Below the pieces are notes generated by a model. The model made no database searches. It had not been told where the DNA came from and worked only from the letters and a program-made list of their open reading frames with translations. This document shows positions 47,508-56,210 of a stretch of 64,000 bases of DNA, piece after piece. The position numbers were made by a program, and so were the translations under genes. Origin of the DNA: CAYNWT01 sp964485095. Lineage in GTDB: Bacteria > Planctomycetota > Planctomycetia > Planctomycetales > Planctomycetaceae. How positions within the stretch are numbered: position 1 is the first letter of the stretch; each line of letters starts with the position of its first letter. The DNA is taken from assembly GCA_964485095.1 (NCBI GenBank), contig CAZAIB010000008.1, positions 1-64,000 of the forward strand, given 5' to 3'.

Positions 47508-48590
47508 ATGTCTAAGTCATTTAACGAAACACAGTTTCGGCCGGCCAATCGCCGTAGCGGAACTTTTGTCGCCGGAACCATACTGGCTGTTGTTGTCGCT
47601 GGAATCGCGTGGCAGGTAGGCCGAACGAATCCGGCGAATGGCCAGGAAACCCGTGCATCCGCACAAACACAGGGTCAGTCAAACCCGAATGACAAAGTGC
47701 TGGCTCGAGTCAACGGAAAGTCCGTGACCTACGAAGCTGTCGCATCTGAATGCATGGACCGCTATGGAGTGGAAGTGCTTGAAAACGTGATCAATCGCGT
47801 TCTCATCCAACAGGCATGTGCCAACAAGGGAGTCACCATTACAGAAGCCGAAGTGACCCAGGAGATCGTGCGGATCTCGAAGCGATTCGGCCTTGATGTG
47901 AAGACCTGGTACAAAATGCTCCAGGCCGAACGGGGCCTAAGCCAACTTCAGTATCAACGAGATGTAATCTGGCCAATGCTGGCACTCAAGAAGCTGGCCG
48001 GCAAGCAGGTCAACATTACTCAGGAAATGATGCAGCAGGCGTACTACGACGCTTACGGCCCAAAAGCCAAGTGTAAAATGATCATGCTCGACAACCGCCG
48101 TCGCGCTACGGAAGTCTGGGACGAAGTCAAACGTCGCCCGGAAGAGTTCGGTCGCCTGGCCCAGGAACATTCAGTGGAACCAAACAGTCGCTCACTTGGT
48201 GGAGCGGTTCCTCCAATCCGACGCTACACAGGTGCCCACGAAAAAGTCCGTCTGGCCGCGTTCAAAATGCGAACACCTGGCGAGATCTCACCGATCATCG
48301 AAGTCGGGCTTAACAGTTACGTCATCATGAAGTTCGAAGGCTTCACCGAGAAGGTGGAACACGATCCGAACGATGTGAAGGCTCAACTGCACGAAGACCT
48401 GATGGAGCAGGAAGTTCAGAAACTCGTTGCTGAGACCTTCCAGACCATTCGTGATACGGCTCAGATCCAGAACAGAATCACCGGAGAATCAACAACCCGG
48501 CGGAACCCTGTCAGTGCGACCAACCCGCCCACCCCGGGCAACGTTCGTCAGACAGGCTACCAGCCACCTGGTGCCCAACCGCGTCGCTAA
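47508..48590 (+). CDS. Membrane-anchored parvulin-type peptidyl-prolyl isomerase
   Basis: 360 residues from the ATG at 47508, preceded by CGGAGC; an upstream in-frame GTG/ATG at 47454 is less likely. One hydrophobic segment near residues 20-40 (GTFVAGTILAVVVAGIAW) anchors the protein. A SurA-like helical part (~65-170) follows, and then a parvulin domain (~180-290): AKCKMIMLDN, FGRLAQEHSVEPNSRSLGGAV and PGEISPIIEVGLNSYVIMKFEGF. It probably helps fold exported proteins in the periplasm. The C-terminus is Pro/Thr-rich. It is followed by an intrinsic terminator. Confidence 0.88.
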   Translation: MSKSFNETQFRPANRRSGTFVAGTILAVVVAGIAWQVGRTNPANGQETRASAQTQGQSNPNDKVLARVNGKSVTYEAVASECMDRYGVEVLENVINRVLIQQACANKGVTITEAEVTQEIVRISKRFGLDVKTWYKMLQAERGLSQLQYQRDVIWPMLALKKLAGKQVNITQEMMQQAYYDAYGPKAKCKMIMLDNRRRATEVWDEVKRRPEEFGRLAQEHSVEPNSRSLGGAVPPIRRYTGAHEKVRLAAFKMRTPGEISPIIEVGLNSYVIMKFEGFTEKVEHDPNDVKAQLHEDLMEQEVQKLVAETFQTIRDTAQIQNRITGESTTRRNPVSATNPPTPGNVRQTGYQPPGAQPRR

Positions 48591-48641
48591 GCTGTCACAG
48601 TGATAGCAGCGATGCATTGAATCGCGTTTGCTCCGCGAACG

Positions 48642-48682
48642 AACCCCCACTCCGCAACTATGTTGGCGGGGCGGGGGTTTTC
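48642..48682 (+). terminator. Terminator after the parvulin gene
   Basis: AACCCCC (48642-48648) pairs with GGGGGTT (48673-48679), and CCGC/GCGG extends the stem. It is followed by TTCTTT. Confidence 0.8.
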
Positions 48683-48729
48683 TTTGTTTACCGGCTCGGG
48701 CTCGAAACCGCAAAGCGGGAACACCAAAC

Positions 48730-48764
48730 AAAAAGAACCCCGACAGCAATCGCCATCGGAGTTC
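48730..48764 (-). terminator. Terminator after the Tat-exported TIM-barrel gene
   Basis: On the minus strand GAACTCCGA (48764-48756) pairs with TCGGGGTTC (48743-48735), with one G-T pair. Five Ts follow (48734-48730). It lies about 25 bases after the stop at 48790. Confidence 0.75.
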
Positions 48765-48789
48765 ATCGTTTGCAAGTCAGCACGGGTCG

Positions 48790-49728
48790 CTACGAGAGCT
48801 GTTCGCGAACACGTTCCAGCAACTTCTTGGTCGCCATGATGCCAGCGGCAGCATCAATTTTGTGGCCTTCGTATTCAATGCCGACGTAACCTTTGTAGCC
48901 AGCAGCCAACACGATTTTCATCATGCGAAGGTAATCGGTGGCAGTCTCGTTGCCTTTGTCGTCGAAGTCATTTGACTTCGCACTGACCGCCTTGGCGTGT
49001 GGCATGAGCTCCAGAACACCCTTGTATCTGTTGTACATTTCCCCCTGTGCAACTCGGAAGTTGCCGAAGTCGGGCAGAGTTCCACAGCGCTCGTGATCGA
49101 CTTTTTCAATCACGCTGGCCAGCCACGCTCCGTTGGAAGACAGACCGCCGTGGTTCTCAACAATCACGTTCAGCCCGTGTGGAGCAGCGAATTCAGTCAG
49201 AGCACGCAGGCCATCGGCCGCGCGGTGAATCTGATCTTCGTAGCTACCCCCACTACCCGCATTGACGCGGACCGAATGGCAGCCGAGTTCCTTAGCGGCT
49301 TCGACCCACTTGAAGTGGTTCTCAACTGCCATCGCTCGCTTCTTCAGGTTGGGATCACCCAGCCGACCTTCACCATCGACCATGATCAACAACGACTTCA
49401 CACCTTCGTCCGCCGCCCGCTTCTTCATGTCAGCGATGTAGGACTTGTCCTTCGCCTTGTCCTTGAAGAACTGGTTTACGTACTCGATCGCATTGATGCC
49501 GAACTCCTGCTTCGCAGTCTTAGCAAAGTCCAGGTTGTCCAGCTTCTTGCCCTTGAACATCTTGCGGCCGAAGAACTCTTTATTCAGCGACCACTGGGCC
49601 AGAGAGATATCAAACAGCTTGTCCTGCGGCGGTGTCGGGCCGGCAAGAACTGGTGATGCCAGAGTGGCCGCGGCGGCGAGTCCGGCTGTTGTGCCAATGA
49701 AGCTGCGTCGAGTTTGTTGGGGATCCAT
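48790..49728 (-). CDS. Tat-exported sugar-phosphate isomerase/epimerase-like TIM-barrel protein
   Basis: 312 residues from the ATG at 49728, with AAAGG seven bases upstream. The N-terminus has TRRSFIGTTAGLAAAATLASP, a twin-arginine signal. The barrel contains motifs of the xylose-isomerase-like family: GINAIEYVNQFF, VNAGSGGSYEDQI, LNVIVENHGGLSSNG (E and H), CGTLPDFGNF and YVGIEYEGHKID. These fit metal-binding isomerases of the AP-endonuclease-2 family. The substrate is unknown, probably a sugar or inositol derivative. Many such Tat-exported proteins exist in planctomycetes. It is alone on its strand. Confidence 0.85.
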   Translation of the reverse strand: MDPQQTRRSFIGTTAGLAAAATLASPVLAGPTPPQDKLFDISLAQWSLNKEFFGRKMFKGKKLDNLDFAKTAKQEFGINAIEYVNQFFKDKAKDKSYIADMKKRAADEGVKSLLIMVDGEGRLGDPNLKKRAMAVENHFKWVEAAKELGCHSVRVNAGSGGSYEDQIHRAADGLRALTEFAAPHGLNVIVENHGGLSSNGAWLASVIEKVDHERCGTLPDFGNFRVAQGEMYNRYKGVLELMPHAKAVSAKSNDFDDKGNETATDYLRMMKIVLAAGYKGYVGIEYEGHKIDAAAGIMATKKLLERVREQLS

Positions 49729-49900
49729 CAATAAGCCTTTACGGTGATTCGTGAGCTAAGCCTTGCCTGAACCGATGATTTTACCGCCGCAACAGCCGGG
49801 AAACAAACGCCCGGTCTATGCATCTTGCCGCCATTTTCGCTTTGGATGTACAGTTCCGAACAGCTCGCACCTCACTTACCCCTGACACAGCCTCCTCCCG

Positions 49901-50674
49901 ATGACCGATCCCGAACAGGTCGACATCCCCGACGACGGCGATTTAGAAGCCGCATACATGCGCGCGTTAAGCGCGTTGGAGCACGCTGAAGATGCGTTCC
50001 ATGAAGTCATTCAGGAGACAGCTGCAGACCTAAGCGATGTTGCAGAGCTAACCAACGACACAGAAGACGTGTCAGCGGTATCCGTCGGTGAGAACCTGGA
50101 CGCCGTTTCAGAACGCGAACCGGTCGACATCGAACCGCAACCCGACGGCGAACACCATGTCTCACCGCTCCAAATCATCGAGAGCGCGCTGTTCGTGGGC
50201 GGGAAGCCGCTGACGACCAAGAACCTGCGAACCCTGTTCCGCGGCGACGTGACAACTGACGATCTGGTCGAACTCATCGACCAGCTGAACCAACTGTACG
50301 CATCTGAGAATCGCCCGTACGAAGTTCAGTTGTTGGAAGGCGGCTACGTCCTGCAACTACGAGAAGAACACCAGGCCTTGCGGCGAAAGGTGTTCGGCCT
50401 GGGCCCCAAAGAAGTAAAGCTGACTCAGGACGCGTTGGAGGTTCTTTCACTGGTCGCCTACCACCAGCCGATCACAAAGAATGAGGTCGAAGATCTCGGC
50501 AAGGACAAGCCCAACGGAACACTCCGGCACCTGCTCCGCCGTGAACTCATTCAGATCGAACGTTCCGAAGAGAACTCGGAAGTCCGCTACCGCACCACAG
50601 ACCGCTTCCTGCAACTACTGGCAATCCGAGATCTCGACGACCTGCCGCGATCCGAAGCGTTGACATTCAAGTAG
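49901..50674 (+). CDS. scpB: Segregation and condensation protein B
   Basis: 257 residues. The first ~85 residues are an acidic extension. The winged-helix core begins at SPLQIIESALFVGGKPLT (residue ~88), followed by VQLLEGGYVLQLREEH, LTQDALEVLSLVAYHQPITKNEVEDL and LIQIERSEENSEVRYRTTDRFLQLL, the standard ScpB pattern. ScpB joins ScpA and SMC in condensin for chromosome segregation. No scpA or smc is adjacent. The start codon is ATG with no strong Shine-Dalgarno site. It is slightly longer than typical ScpB because of the acidic start. Confidence 0.93.
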   Translation: MTDPEQVDIPDDGDLEAAYMRALSALEHAEDAFHEVIQETAADLSDVAELTNDTEDVSAVSVGENLDAVSEREPVDIEPQPDGEHHVSPLQIIESALFVGGKPLTTKNLRTLFRGDVTTDDLVELIDQLNQLYASENRPYEVQLLEGGYVLQLREEHQALRRKVFGLGPKEVKLTQDALEVLSLVAYHQPITKNEVEDLGKDKPNGTLRHLLRRELIQIERSEENSEVRYRTTDRFLQLLAIRDLDDLPRSEALTFK

Positions 50675-50693
50675 CAGCAACCGCCGGCGAGTC

Positions 50694-51869
50694 TCAACTG
50701 CCGTACGTTGCACTCGCCGCAGCAACACCAGCGCCCGCTGACAGACCAATTCCCTGGTCCAGCAAACAACGCTCCAGCGCCGCTAGGAACAGCAGCACAT
50801 TCGACGACGTGCTGGCTTCGCCCATCAATCCAATGCGCCAGGTCTTGCCGGCCATCGGACCAAGTCCGCCACCAATTTCGATATTGAACTCATTCAGCAA
50901 ACGACTCCGAACGGCTTTGTCGTCGGCTCCTTCCGGAATCAGAACCGAATTCAACATCGGCAGACGAATTCCTTCGGCAACCGAGTACTCAATGCCAATC
51001 GCAGCCAGTCCTGCCTTCAGGGCTTCGTGGTTCTTCTGGTGTCTTGCGAACCGAGTTTCCAGACCTTCGTCGAGAACAATCCGTAGCGCCTCGTGCAGTC
51101 CGTAGTTGCTGTTAATCGGCGCGGTGTGGTGATAGGCCCGGTTGTTGCCCCAGTAGTTGCGGAGCATGCTGATGTCCAGGTACCAACTGCTCACCTTGGC
51201 TTTGCGAGCGTCCATGGCTTCCAAAGCTCGCGGACCGAATGTGACGGGAGCCAGTCCGGGAGGAGCCCCGAGGCATTTTTGAGTTCCGCTATACGCGGCG
51301 TCGATGCCCCACTTATCGATTTCGACGGGCCGTCCGCCAAGTGAAGTCACACAGTCAACCAGTAACAAGGCTCCGGCATCGTGGACAATTTTGGAGATCT
51401 CTTCCAAAGGCTGGCACGCTCCCGTAGACGTTTCGGCATGGACGATGCCAACGACTTTCGGTTTTACCTGATCAACCGCCTTCGCCAATTCTTCGGCGGT
51501 AAAGACTTCACCGAACGGGCGTTCCAGCAAAGTCACTTCCGCCCCGGCGCGCTCTGCGACATCTGCCATCCGCCCGCCGAAGACACCGTTCTTACACGCG
51601 ATCATCTTGTCGCCCGGTTCGACCAGGTTCACCACACAGGCTTCCATTCCAGCGCTGCCGGTTCCGCTGATGGCCATGGTCATTTCGTTGGTCGTGCAAA
51701 ACACGTCGCGCAACATACTTTGGACTTCGTCCATGACCTGCAGAAAATATGGATCCAGGTGACCGACGGTCGGAGCCGCCATCGCCGACAGCACACTGGG
51801 GTGAATGTCGCTGGGGCCGGGGCCCATAAGAATCCGGACGGGCGGGTTGATTGGGGCAATGCTGCTCAT
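50694..51869 (-). CDS. Class V aminotransferase (alanine-glyoxylate / serine-pyruvate type)
   Basis: 391 residues. Motifs of the family are LMGPGPSDIHPSVLSA, the glycine-rich ISGTGSAGMEACVVNL (phosphate binding), VGIVHAETSTGA, LLVDCVTSLGGRPVEID (PLP Asp) and YSGTQKCLGAPPGLAPVTF, where K is the PLP lysine. The C-terminal motif GGGLGPMAGKTWRIGLMGE is also typical. It converts glyoxylate or hydroxypyruvate with Ala or Ser. Such genes take part in photorespiration-like or serine-cycle metabolism; which donor is used cannot be told. It lies 33 bp downstream of the cysteine hydrolase gene, transcribed in the same direction, so the two may be co-transcribed. Confidence 0.92.
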   Translation of the reverse strand: MSSIAPINPPVRILMGPGPSDIHPSVLSAMAAPTVGHLDPYFLQVMDEVQSMLRDVFCTTNEMTMAISGTGSAGMEACVVNLVEPGDKMIACKNGVFGGRMADVAERAGAEVTLLERPFGEVFTAEELAKAVDQVKPKVVGIVHAETSTGACQPLEEISKIVHDAGALLLVDCVTSLGGRPVEIDKWGIDAAYSGTQKCLGAPPGLAPVTFGPRALEAMDARKAKVSSWYLDISMLRNYWGNNRAYHHTAPINSNYGLHEALRIVLDEGLETRFARHQKNHEALKAGLAAIGIEYSVAEGIRLPMLNSVLIPEGADDKAVRSRLLNEFNIEIGGGLGPMAGKTWRIGLMGEASTSSNVLLFLAALERCLLDQGIGLSAGAGVAAASATYGS

Positions 51870-51902
51870 TGTCTGCTTCCGTATTTGATCAGTTTGCGCG
51901 GA

Positions 51903-52493
51903 CTAAGAATTCAGGCGTTGGCCACGCTGCTGAATAAGTTTGCTGACTTGTTTGAACTCAGGAGCGGCGGCAGTTTCGCACAGTTCGAAGATCACAGTTT
52001 CCGTCGTCGTAATCGTCGCGCCGTGGTCTCGCATGCGTTGCAATGCCGTATCGCGGTCGAATGGGAACCGACTCCCAACGGCGTCCGCAGGAATGTGAAC
52101 CGAAAAGCCTCGGCTCAGCAAATCCATAACCGTCTGCTGAACGCAAACGTGTGCCTCAATCCCAGCGATGACGACGTGCGGGCGCGATGTTCCATCAGGT
52201 TCCTCGATGGTCCAGTCAAGAACCTCAGCCGCGCTGAATCGAACTTTGTCCGGCCGCGTCGGGAGCCATTTGGTGAGTGCCGGAACAGTTTCCCCCAGAC
52301 CCTTCGGGTAGTGTTCCGTCGCCATCGCCGGCACGTTCAGCAATTCCGCCGCGGTCAACAAGTCGGCACAGTTGGCAACGATGGCGTCGGCGTCGTGGAT
52401 CGCAGGAACCAGTTTTTCCTGCACATCGATAATCAGTAACCGAGCCGTGCGTCGCGAGAGCAGCGCGGGGCTGCGGATGTAGTCTGGTTCCAT
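51903..52493 (-). CDS. Isochorismatase-family cysteine hydrolase
   Basis: 196 residues from the ATG at 52493, preceded by AGGGAAG. A longer in-frame start at 52562 would add residues that look non-coding. The catalytic set is complete: D in LLIIDVQEKL, K in TEHYPKGLGETVPAL and C in AGIEAHVCVQQTVMDLL. These are the Asp-Lys-Cys triad of the isochorismatase superfamily, which includes nicotinamidases and YcaC-like hydrolases. No ICL-specific motif is present, so the substrate is unknown. Confidence 0.88.
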   Translation of the reverse strand: MEPDYIRSPALLSRRTARLLIIDVQEKLVPAIHDADAIVANCADLLTAAELLNVPAMATEHYPKGLGETVPALTKWLPTRPDKVRFSAAEVLDWTIEEPDGTSRPHVVIAGIEAHVCVQQTVMDLLSRGFSVHIPADAVGSRFPFDRDTALQRMRDHGATITTTETVIFELCETAAAPEFKQVSKLIQQRGQRLNS

Positions 52494-52588
52494 CTGTACT
52501 TCCCTGAGAGTGCTGCCCGTACCGTATCGCGATACGGCGGCGTACTCAATCAGGTGCAGCATCCCGCGTCGTCTGAAATCCTACTCAG

Positions 52589-52650
52589 TTTAACCCGTGG
52601 CCAAAGGCCAGGCTGTTGCGTGACGACCTGGCCTCCGGCCACGGGTTAAA
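52589..52650. repeat. Large interrupted palindrome
   Basis: Left arm TTTAACCCGTGGCC (52589-52602) pairs with GGCCACGGGTTAAA (52637-52650). After a 3x3 internal loop, GGCCAGG (52606-52612) pairs with CCTGGCC (52627-52633) around a 14-base loop. The arms are perfect, 21 bp in all. It is not a terminator because it has no T-tract. It may be a dispersed REP-like element. Confidence 0.8.
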
Positions 52651-52758
52651 CGAACCGGTCCAAACGGAAAGCCCCATCAGCGATAGCGCCTCTATCCCGG
52701 CGAACTCCCCTCCCAAAAGCGTCGCAGACCCAAACCGCCGAATGGCGGGGCGGGAAAG

Positions 52759-52811
52759 GTCAACGCACGCTTGCGGGTCCGTGCTGAAGAGAGTTGCTAG
52801 CGTGCGTTGAC
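52759..52811. repeat. 12-bp inverted repeat, possible terminator of the 149-aa gene
   Basis: GTCAACGCACGC (52759-52770) and GCGTGCGTTGAC (52800-52811) are perfect, 29 bases apart. It starts 28 bases after the stop of the minus-strand 149-aa gene, and the minus-strand copy is followed by only TTT. A terminator or a protein-binding site is possible. Confidence 0.6.
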
Positions 52812-52839
52812 AGTAATTTTCAGTTTGCCGAAGCGAGAC

Positions 52840-53289
52840 CTACCAGAGGTCTTCCAGCTTCAGAGAGTTGGTGTCCAGGTGCCGACCGTGTTCGTAGCGT
52901 TGCGGGGCTGAACCGAGGATTCGGAGCCAAACCAACTGGCCCATGTACATGCCTTCGAAAGCGATGTGTGGACCGATTTGATCTTCCTTGCCTTTCGCCA
53001 GCGCCTGCCAGCCGACTTTTGGTGGTTCGTCAAACAGATCCATCACGTCGCCAATGTTGACGTCGAATCCGCAGGGAACGTTTCGACCGTCAAGACGGCC
53101 GCCGATAACCTGCGTCTGTGACGCGAACAAAGTGAGTTCGAACTCGTCACGAGCCTGATTGTGGTAGGAGTGGCAACCGATCGGTGACAGGATGTCGATG
53201 CCATGAATATGTTCAGCGGCAGCCGAGGCGAGGCTGTTTAGCCACGTCGGAACCTGAACTCCCCCCTCGAATACTATTTCTTCCATCAT
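52840..53289 (-). CDS. Hypothetical protein (149 aa)
   Basis: 149 residues starting MMEEIVFEGGVQVPTWLN. It has many aromatic and His residues (IGCHSYHNQARDEFELTLF, HIAFEGMYMGQLVWLRILG). No signal peptide, membrane segment or catalytic set is recognised. The residue mix suggests a globular beta-rich protein. It may start at either of two adjacent ATGs (53289 or 53286). It is divergent from the 401-residue gene and shares with it a region full of dyads. Confidence 0.75.
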   Translation of the reverse strand: MMEEIVFEGGVQVPTWLNSLASAAAEHIHGIDILSPIGCHSYHNQARDEFELTLFASQTQVIGGRLDGRNVPCGFDVNIGDVMDLFDEPPKVGWQALAKGKEDQIGPHIAFEGMYMGQLVWLRILGSAPQRYEHGRHLDTNSLKLEDLW

Positions 53290-53551
53290 ACTCGCTCACT
53301 GACGCGGTACTGCGTCGGCTCTACCTATCGATAGCACGGGAAATGTCGCCCCGTGCCGTTGTACTGTTGTTCTCACGCGGAATCAGTTGTTTTGAACTGC
53401 CGATGATCGCTTCGACCGATCGTTCTCGTTCGAACTATTAATCGAAGCTAACGACCTGGTTCGGGCTCTGAACAGACATGACAGGGAAAACCCGTTCGAC
53501 GGGAAGCGGATCGGTCATACGACTGGTACAATCGGTCCCAGGAGACCACCC

Positions 53552-54757
53552 ATGACATCGATAGCCGTTCTGTTTCTGCTGAATGTGCCCGTTCAGAAAG
53601 TCGCTCCGATCAAGGAGCGATCTGTCGACTATGTCAGCGTCCGAAACCAGCAGCCGTTGCTCGGAATTGTGCTGGAACACGGCGGCACCAAACCCGTCGT
53701 TGTCGCGGTTCAGCGAGCCTGGTTGAAGGCGAAGCAGCCCGAACAATACAAGCACTTTCGCGAACAGGAAGTCGAACGCGAACTGGCCCTGCGTAAGGTC
53801 CTGACCACGCGAATCGAAACGTGGCTCAAAGAACGATCCGAAGACAAAGACCTTGTCCAGTACCTTCAAGACCAGCAGAAGAAGATCGAAACACTCGGCC
53901 GCGGAGCCAAAGAGCAAACTACGCAGTTCATCATTTGCACACTGCCGGCCAAATCGATCCGCCGACTTCAACTGTCTGCAGGAGAACGCCGGAAACCGCT
54001 GTGGCTGGCGTATCGGGAACGTCTGAAAGACATCGAGATTCGATCGGGCCAGAGTCTGGCCGAAGAGCTGAAAGAAAAAGCCGTCAAATTCCCCACAGGG
54101 CAAGTGGACCTGTCTGCCCGCATTCCGGCGCGTGGCGACAACGAACATCAATGGGCGGCCCGCCAAGCCATCATCGAACAGCTGTACCGCAAGCCTGTCA
54201 AAATGCTGGGCACACCCGAGACGGTATTCAGAGACAAAGATGACGGGCAACCAGCCAACGTCGAACAGATCCTGACAAAACTAATGACCAGCCGTATCGA
54301 CTCGGTCATGAAAGAACTACTGGCCGAACCAACAAGAGCCAAGCCGCGACCGGTAAAGCAACAGTGGTTCCAGCAGGCGGTAGCCGAAGCGAAAAAGACC
54401 GACTCGCGAGCGGCACACGTTACTTTGGTTCATCCAGACGCATCGATGAAGCAGGCTCTGGTCGAGGCGTATCTGATTGGCCGTATGCCGGACGGCAAAT
54501 GGCGTGTCGTTTGGAAGACCTCGCACAGCATCAAACCGGAGGACGACCCGGAACTCGAAGATCAGATCCGGGAAGACGAGCAAATCAAAGCCATCACAGA
54601 CGCACTCGGCGGCCTTGGGCAGCAAGGAGCCATAGACAAGGCCATCCGTTTCGGCGCCGCCACAATGAAGGGCCAACGCGCGGTCGAAGATGCATACGTT
54701 AGGTGGCGAGACAAATTCTTCGACGACCTTACCACTCCCAACATCCGGCTCCCCTAG
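53552..54757 (+). CDS. Hypothetical helical protein with N-terminal hydrophobic segment (401 aa)
   Basis: 401 residues. AGGAG lies about eight bases before the ATG. The N-terminus (MTSIAVLFLLNVPVQK) is a weak signal peptide. The middle is highly charged and helical (QVEVERELALRKVLTTRIETW-like stretches and LVQYLQDQQKKIETLG), and a C-terminal domain near residues 285-325 has VTLVHPDASMKQALVEAYLIG and WRVVWKTSHSI. Function unknown. It converges on the diguanylate cyclase gene with an 82-bp gap. Confidence 0.8.
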   Translation: MTSIAVLFLLNVPVQKVAPIKERSVDYVSVRNQQPLLGIVLEHGGTKPVVVAVQRAWLKAKQPEQYKHFREQEVERELALRKVLTTRIETWLKERSEDKDLVQYLQDQQKKIETLGRGAKEQTTQFIICTLPAKSIRRLQLSAGERRKPLWLAYRERLKDIEIRSGQSLAEELKEKAVKFPTGQVDLSARIPARGDNEHQWAARQAIIEQLYRKPVKMLGTPETVFRDKDDGQPANVEQILTKLMTSRIDSVMKELLAEPTRAKPRPVKQQWFQQAVAEAKKTDSRAAHVTLVHPDASMKQALVEAYLIGRMPDGKWRVVWKTSHSIKPEDDPELEDQIREDEQIKAITDALGGLGQQGAIDKAIRFGAATMKGQRAVEDAYVRWRDKFFDDLTTPNIRLP

Positions 54758-54839
54758 CCAGGATTACTCACGGCCCGTGGCTGCGCCAAAACGGCTCGGG
54801 GTCTATCTGCTAACGAGATACCGACCCACCAGCCGCTGG

Positions 54840-56210
54840 TTAAGGCTGTGCACTCTCCGCAGTAGCGGAGCCAGTTTCGGATAGCGTTTCCGAGACAGAT
54901 GCTGAGAGGTCGCTAAACGTCGTTACCTGGTCTCGACCGGTTGTCTTCGAACGATACAAAGCCAGGTCCGCTCGCTCCAGAATCTTGTCAAAGTCATCGC
55001 CTTCAGCTGACTCGCTGACACCGAAACTGCATGTGAAGCCCAGTTTTCCAACTGTAAACTTCTTTCTAAGTCGCTCAGCCAGGTTAGCAGCCGCAGCCTC
55101 AGAGGCACCCGCGCAGATAATCACGAACTCTTCACCACCCCACCTGGCAATGACATCGCGGCTGCGCAGTTCACGGGTGGCAGCTCGCGACAGTTCGCAC
55201 AACACATCGTCCCCGTGGGCATGGCCGTGGGTGTCGTTGAGTTTCTTGAAGTGATCGATATCCAGAGTGATTACGGCGAATCGCTTTTTGTTCGATTCCC
55301 ATTCGTCCATGAGATTGTCGATGGAATCGCGGACGCCACGGCGGTTGAATAGCCCAGTCAGCGGATCACGACATGCCATCTCGGACATCTCTTTCGACTG
55401 ACTGGCCAGTTGATTATTGGCGAGCAGCAATTCCTGTTCGCTTTCGGCGCGGTCCGACAGTTCTTTACGAAGACACCAAACCCGGCCAAGCAGAACGACA
55501 AAGAACGTTCCCATCCATATCGCTAGCAGCCACTTCATGAGTGTGGCTGACGCAACCCATTGACCAGCGACGTGTACGCCGGCGATTTCCAGAACACCAT
55601 CTCCCTGACGGATCATCGTCACGAATTCAATAGAATCAATCTGATCGAACTTTGGCCGGGCCTGTTCGGCGGTGCGGTTGTATCGTCGCGACCACCAGGA
55701 CGGCACATCGAAATCTTCTTTGCTAAGCGTCACCGACGAAGCGTCGTCACTGACGCACAGCAGGCTCTCGTTGTACTTACAACTGGTGAAATCGTCTGGC
55801 CGACTACAGTCTTCGTAGTTCCGAAAATGACACAGGAAGGCTGTTTCGTCACCGGTGTGACGAAACGCTACTGTCAGAGTTTCAGCCCACGACAAGTCCA
55901 GTTTCTGGCCGTCGGTTCGCCTAAGAATGAGAACGTTATACGGGCTGTGAAACGAGTCGGCGATGCGGTATTCCATTCGGAACACACTTGGGAGTTCTTC
56001 ACAGGTCCCAACGGATGTACCACCGTTATCGCGATCATCCGCAACGTTGACGTGCCAGTCTGCGCCGGGAGCAATGGTGAGTTCTCGGGAGCAGTTGTTG
56101 TTGATCGTGAAAGCCGCGAGGCTCATCACGAGCAAAAACGCTATTAGCAATTCCAGCCTTGGCAATTTTGGCATGAGATTCAACCGGGCCCGGAGGGTTC
56201 CTGATTTCAC
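54840..56210 (-). CDS. Membrane diguanylate cyclase (GGDEF) with I-site
   Basis: 456 residues from an ATG at 56210, or from 56174, where LIAFLLVMSLAAFTIN begins close to the start. A periplasmic beta-rich sensor part (~40-225) lies between this helix and LLAIWMGTFFVVLLGRVWCL (~225-250). A coiled coil follows (RAESEQELLLANNQLASQS). The GGDEF domain (~280-430) has DPLTGLFNRRG, TLDIDHFKKLND and RWGGEEF, so it should make c-di-GMP from two GTP. RSRD five residues before GGEEF is a standard inhibitory I-site. No phosphodiesterase or PilZ gene is nearby. The periplasmic domain should sense an unknown ligand. Confidence 0.93.
   Translation of the reverse strand: MKSGTLRARLNLMPKLPRLELLIAFLLVMSLAAFTINNNCSRELTIAPGADWHVNVADDRDNGGTSVGTCEELPSVFRMEYRIADSFHSPYNVLILRRTDGQKLDLSWAETLTVAFRHTGDETAFLCHFRNYEDCSRPDDFTSCKYNESLLCVSDDASSVTLSKEDFDVPSWWSRRYNRTAEQARPKFDQIDSIEFVTMIRQGDGVLEIAGVHVAGQWVASATLMKWLLAIWMGTFFVVLLGRVWCLRKELSDRAESEQELLLANNQLASQSKEMSEMACRDPLTGLFNRRGVRDSIDNLMDEWESNKKRFAVITLDIDHFKKLNDTHGHAHGDDVLCELSRAATRELRSRDVIARWGGEEFVIICAGASEAAAANLAERLRKKFTVGKLGFTCSFGVSESAEGDDFDKILERADLALYRSKTTGRDQVTTFSDLSASVSETLSETGSATAESAQP

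Larger units (their letters stand above)
52494..52839. other. Intergenic region with two large inverted repeats
   Basis: About 345 bases with no gene. It holds two inverted repeats, listed separately, at 52589-52650 and 52759-52811. Confidence 0.6.

Noticed and set aside
51381..52439. A long plus-strand open frame of 352 codons across two genes
   Set aside because: It runs antisense to the aminotransferase and cysteine hydrolase genes, whose motifs are complete; its His/Arg-rich composition is that of a shadow frame.
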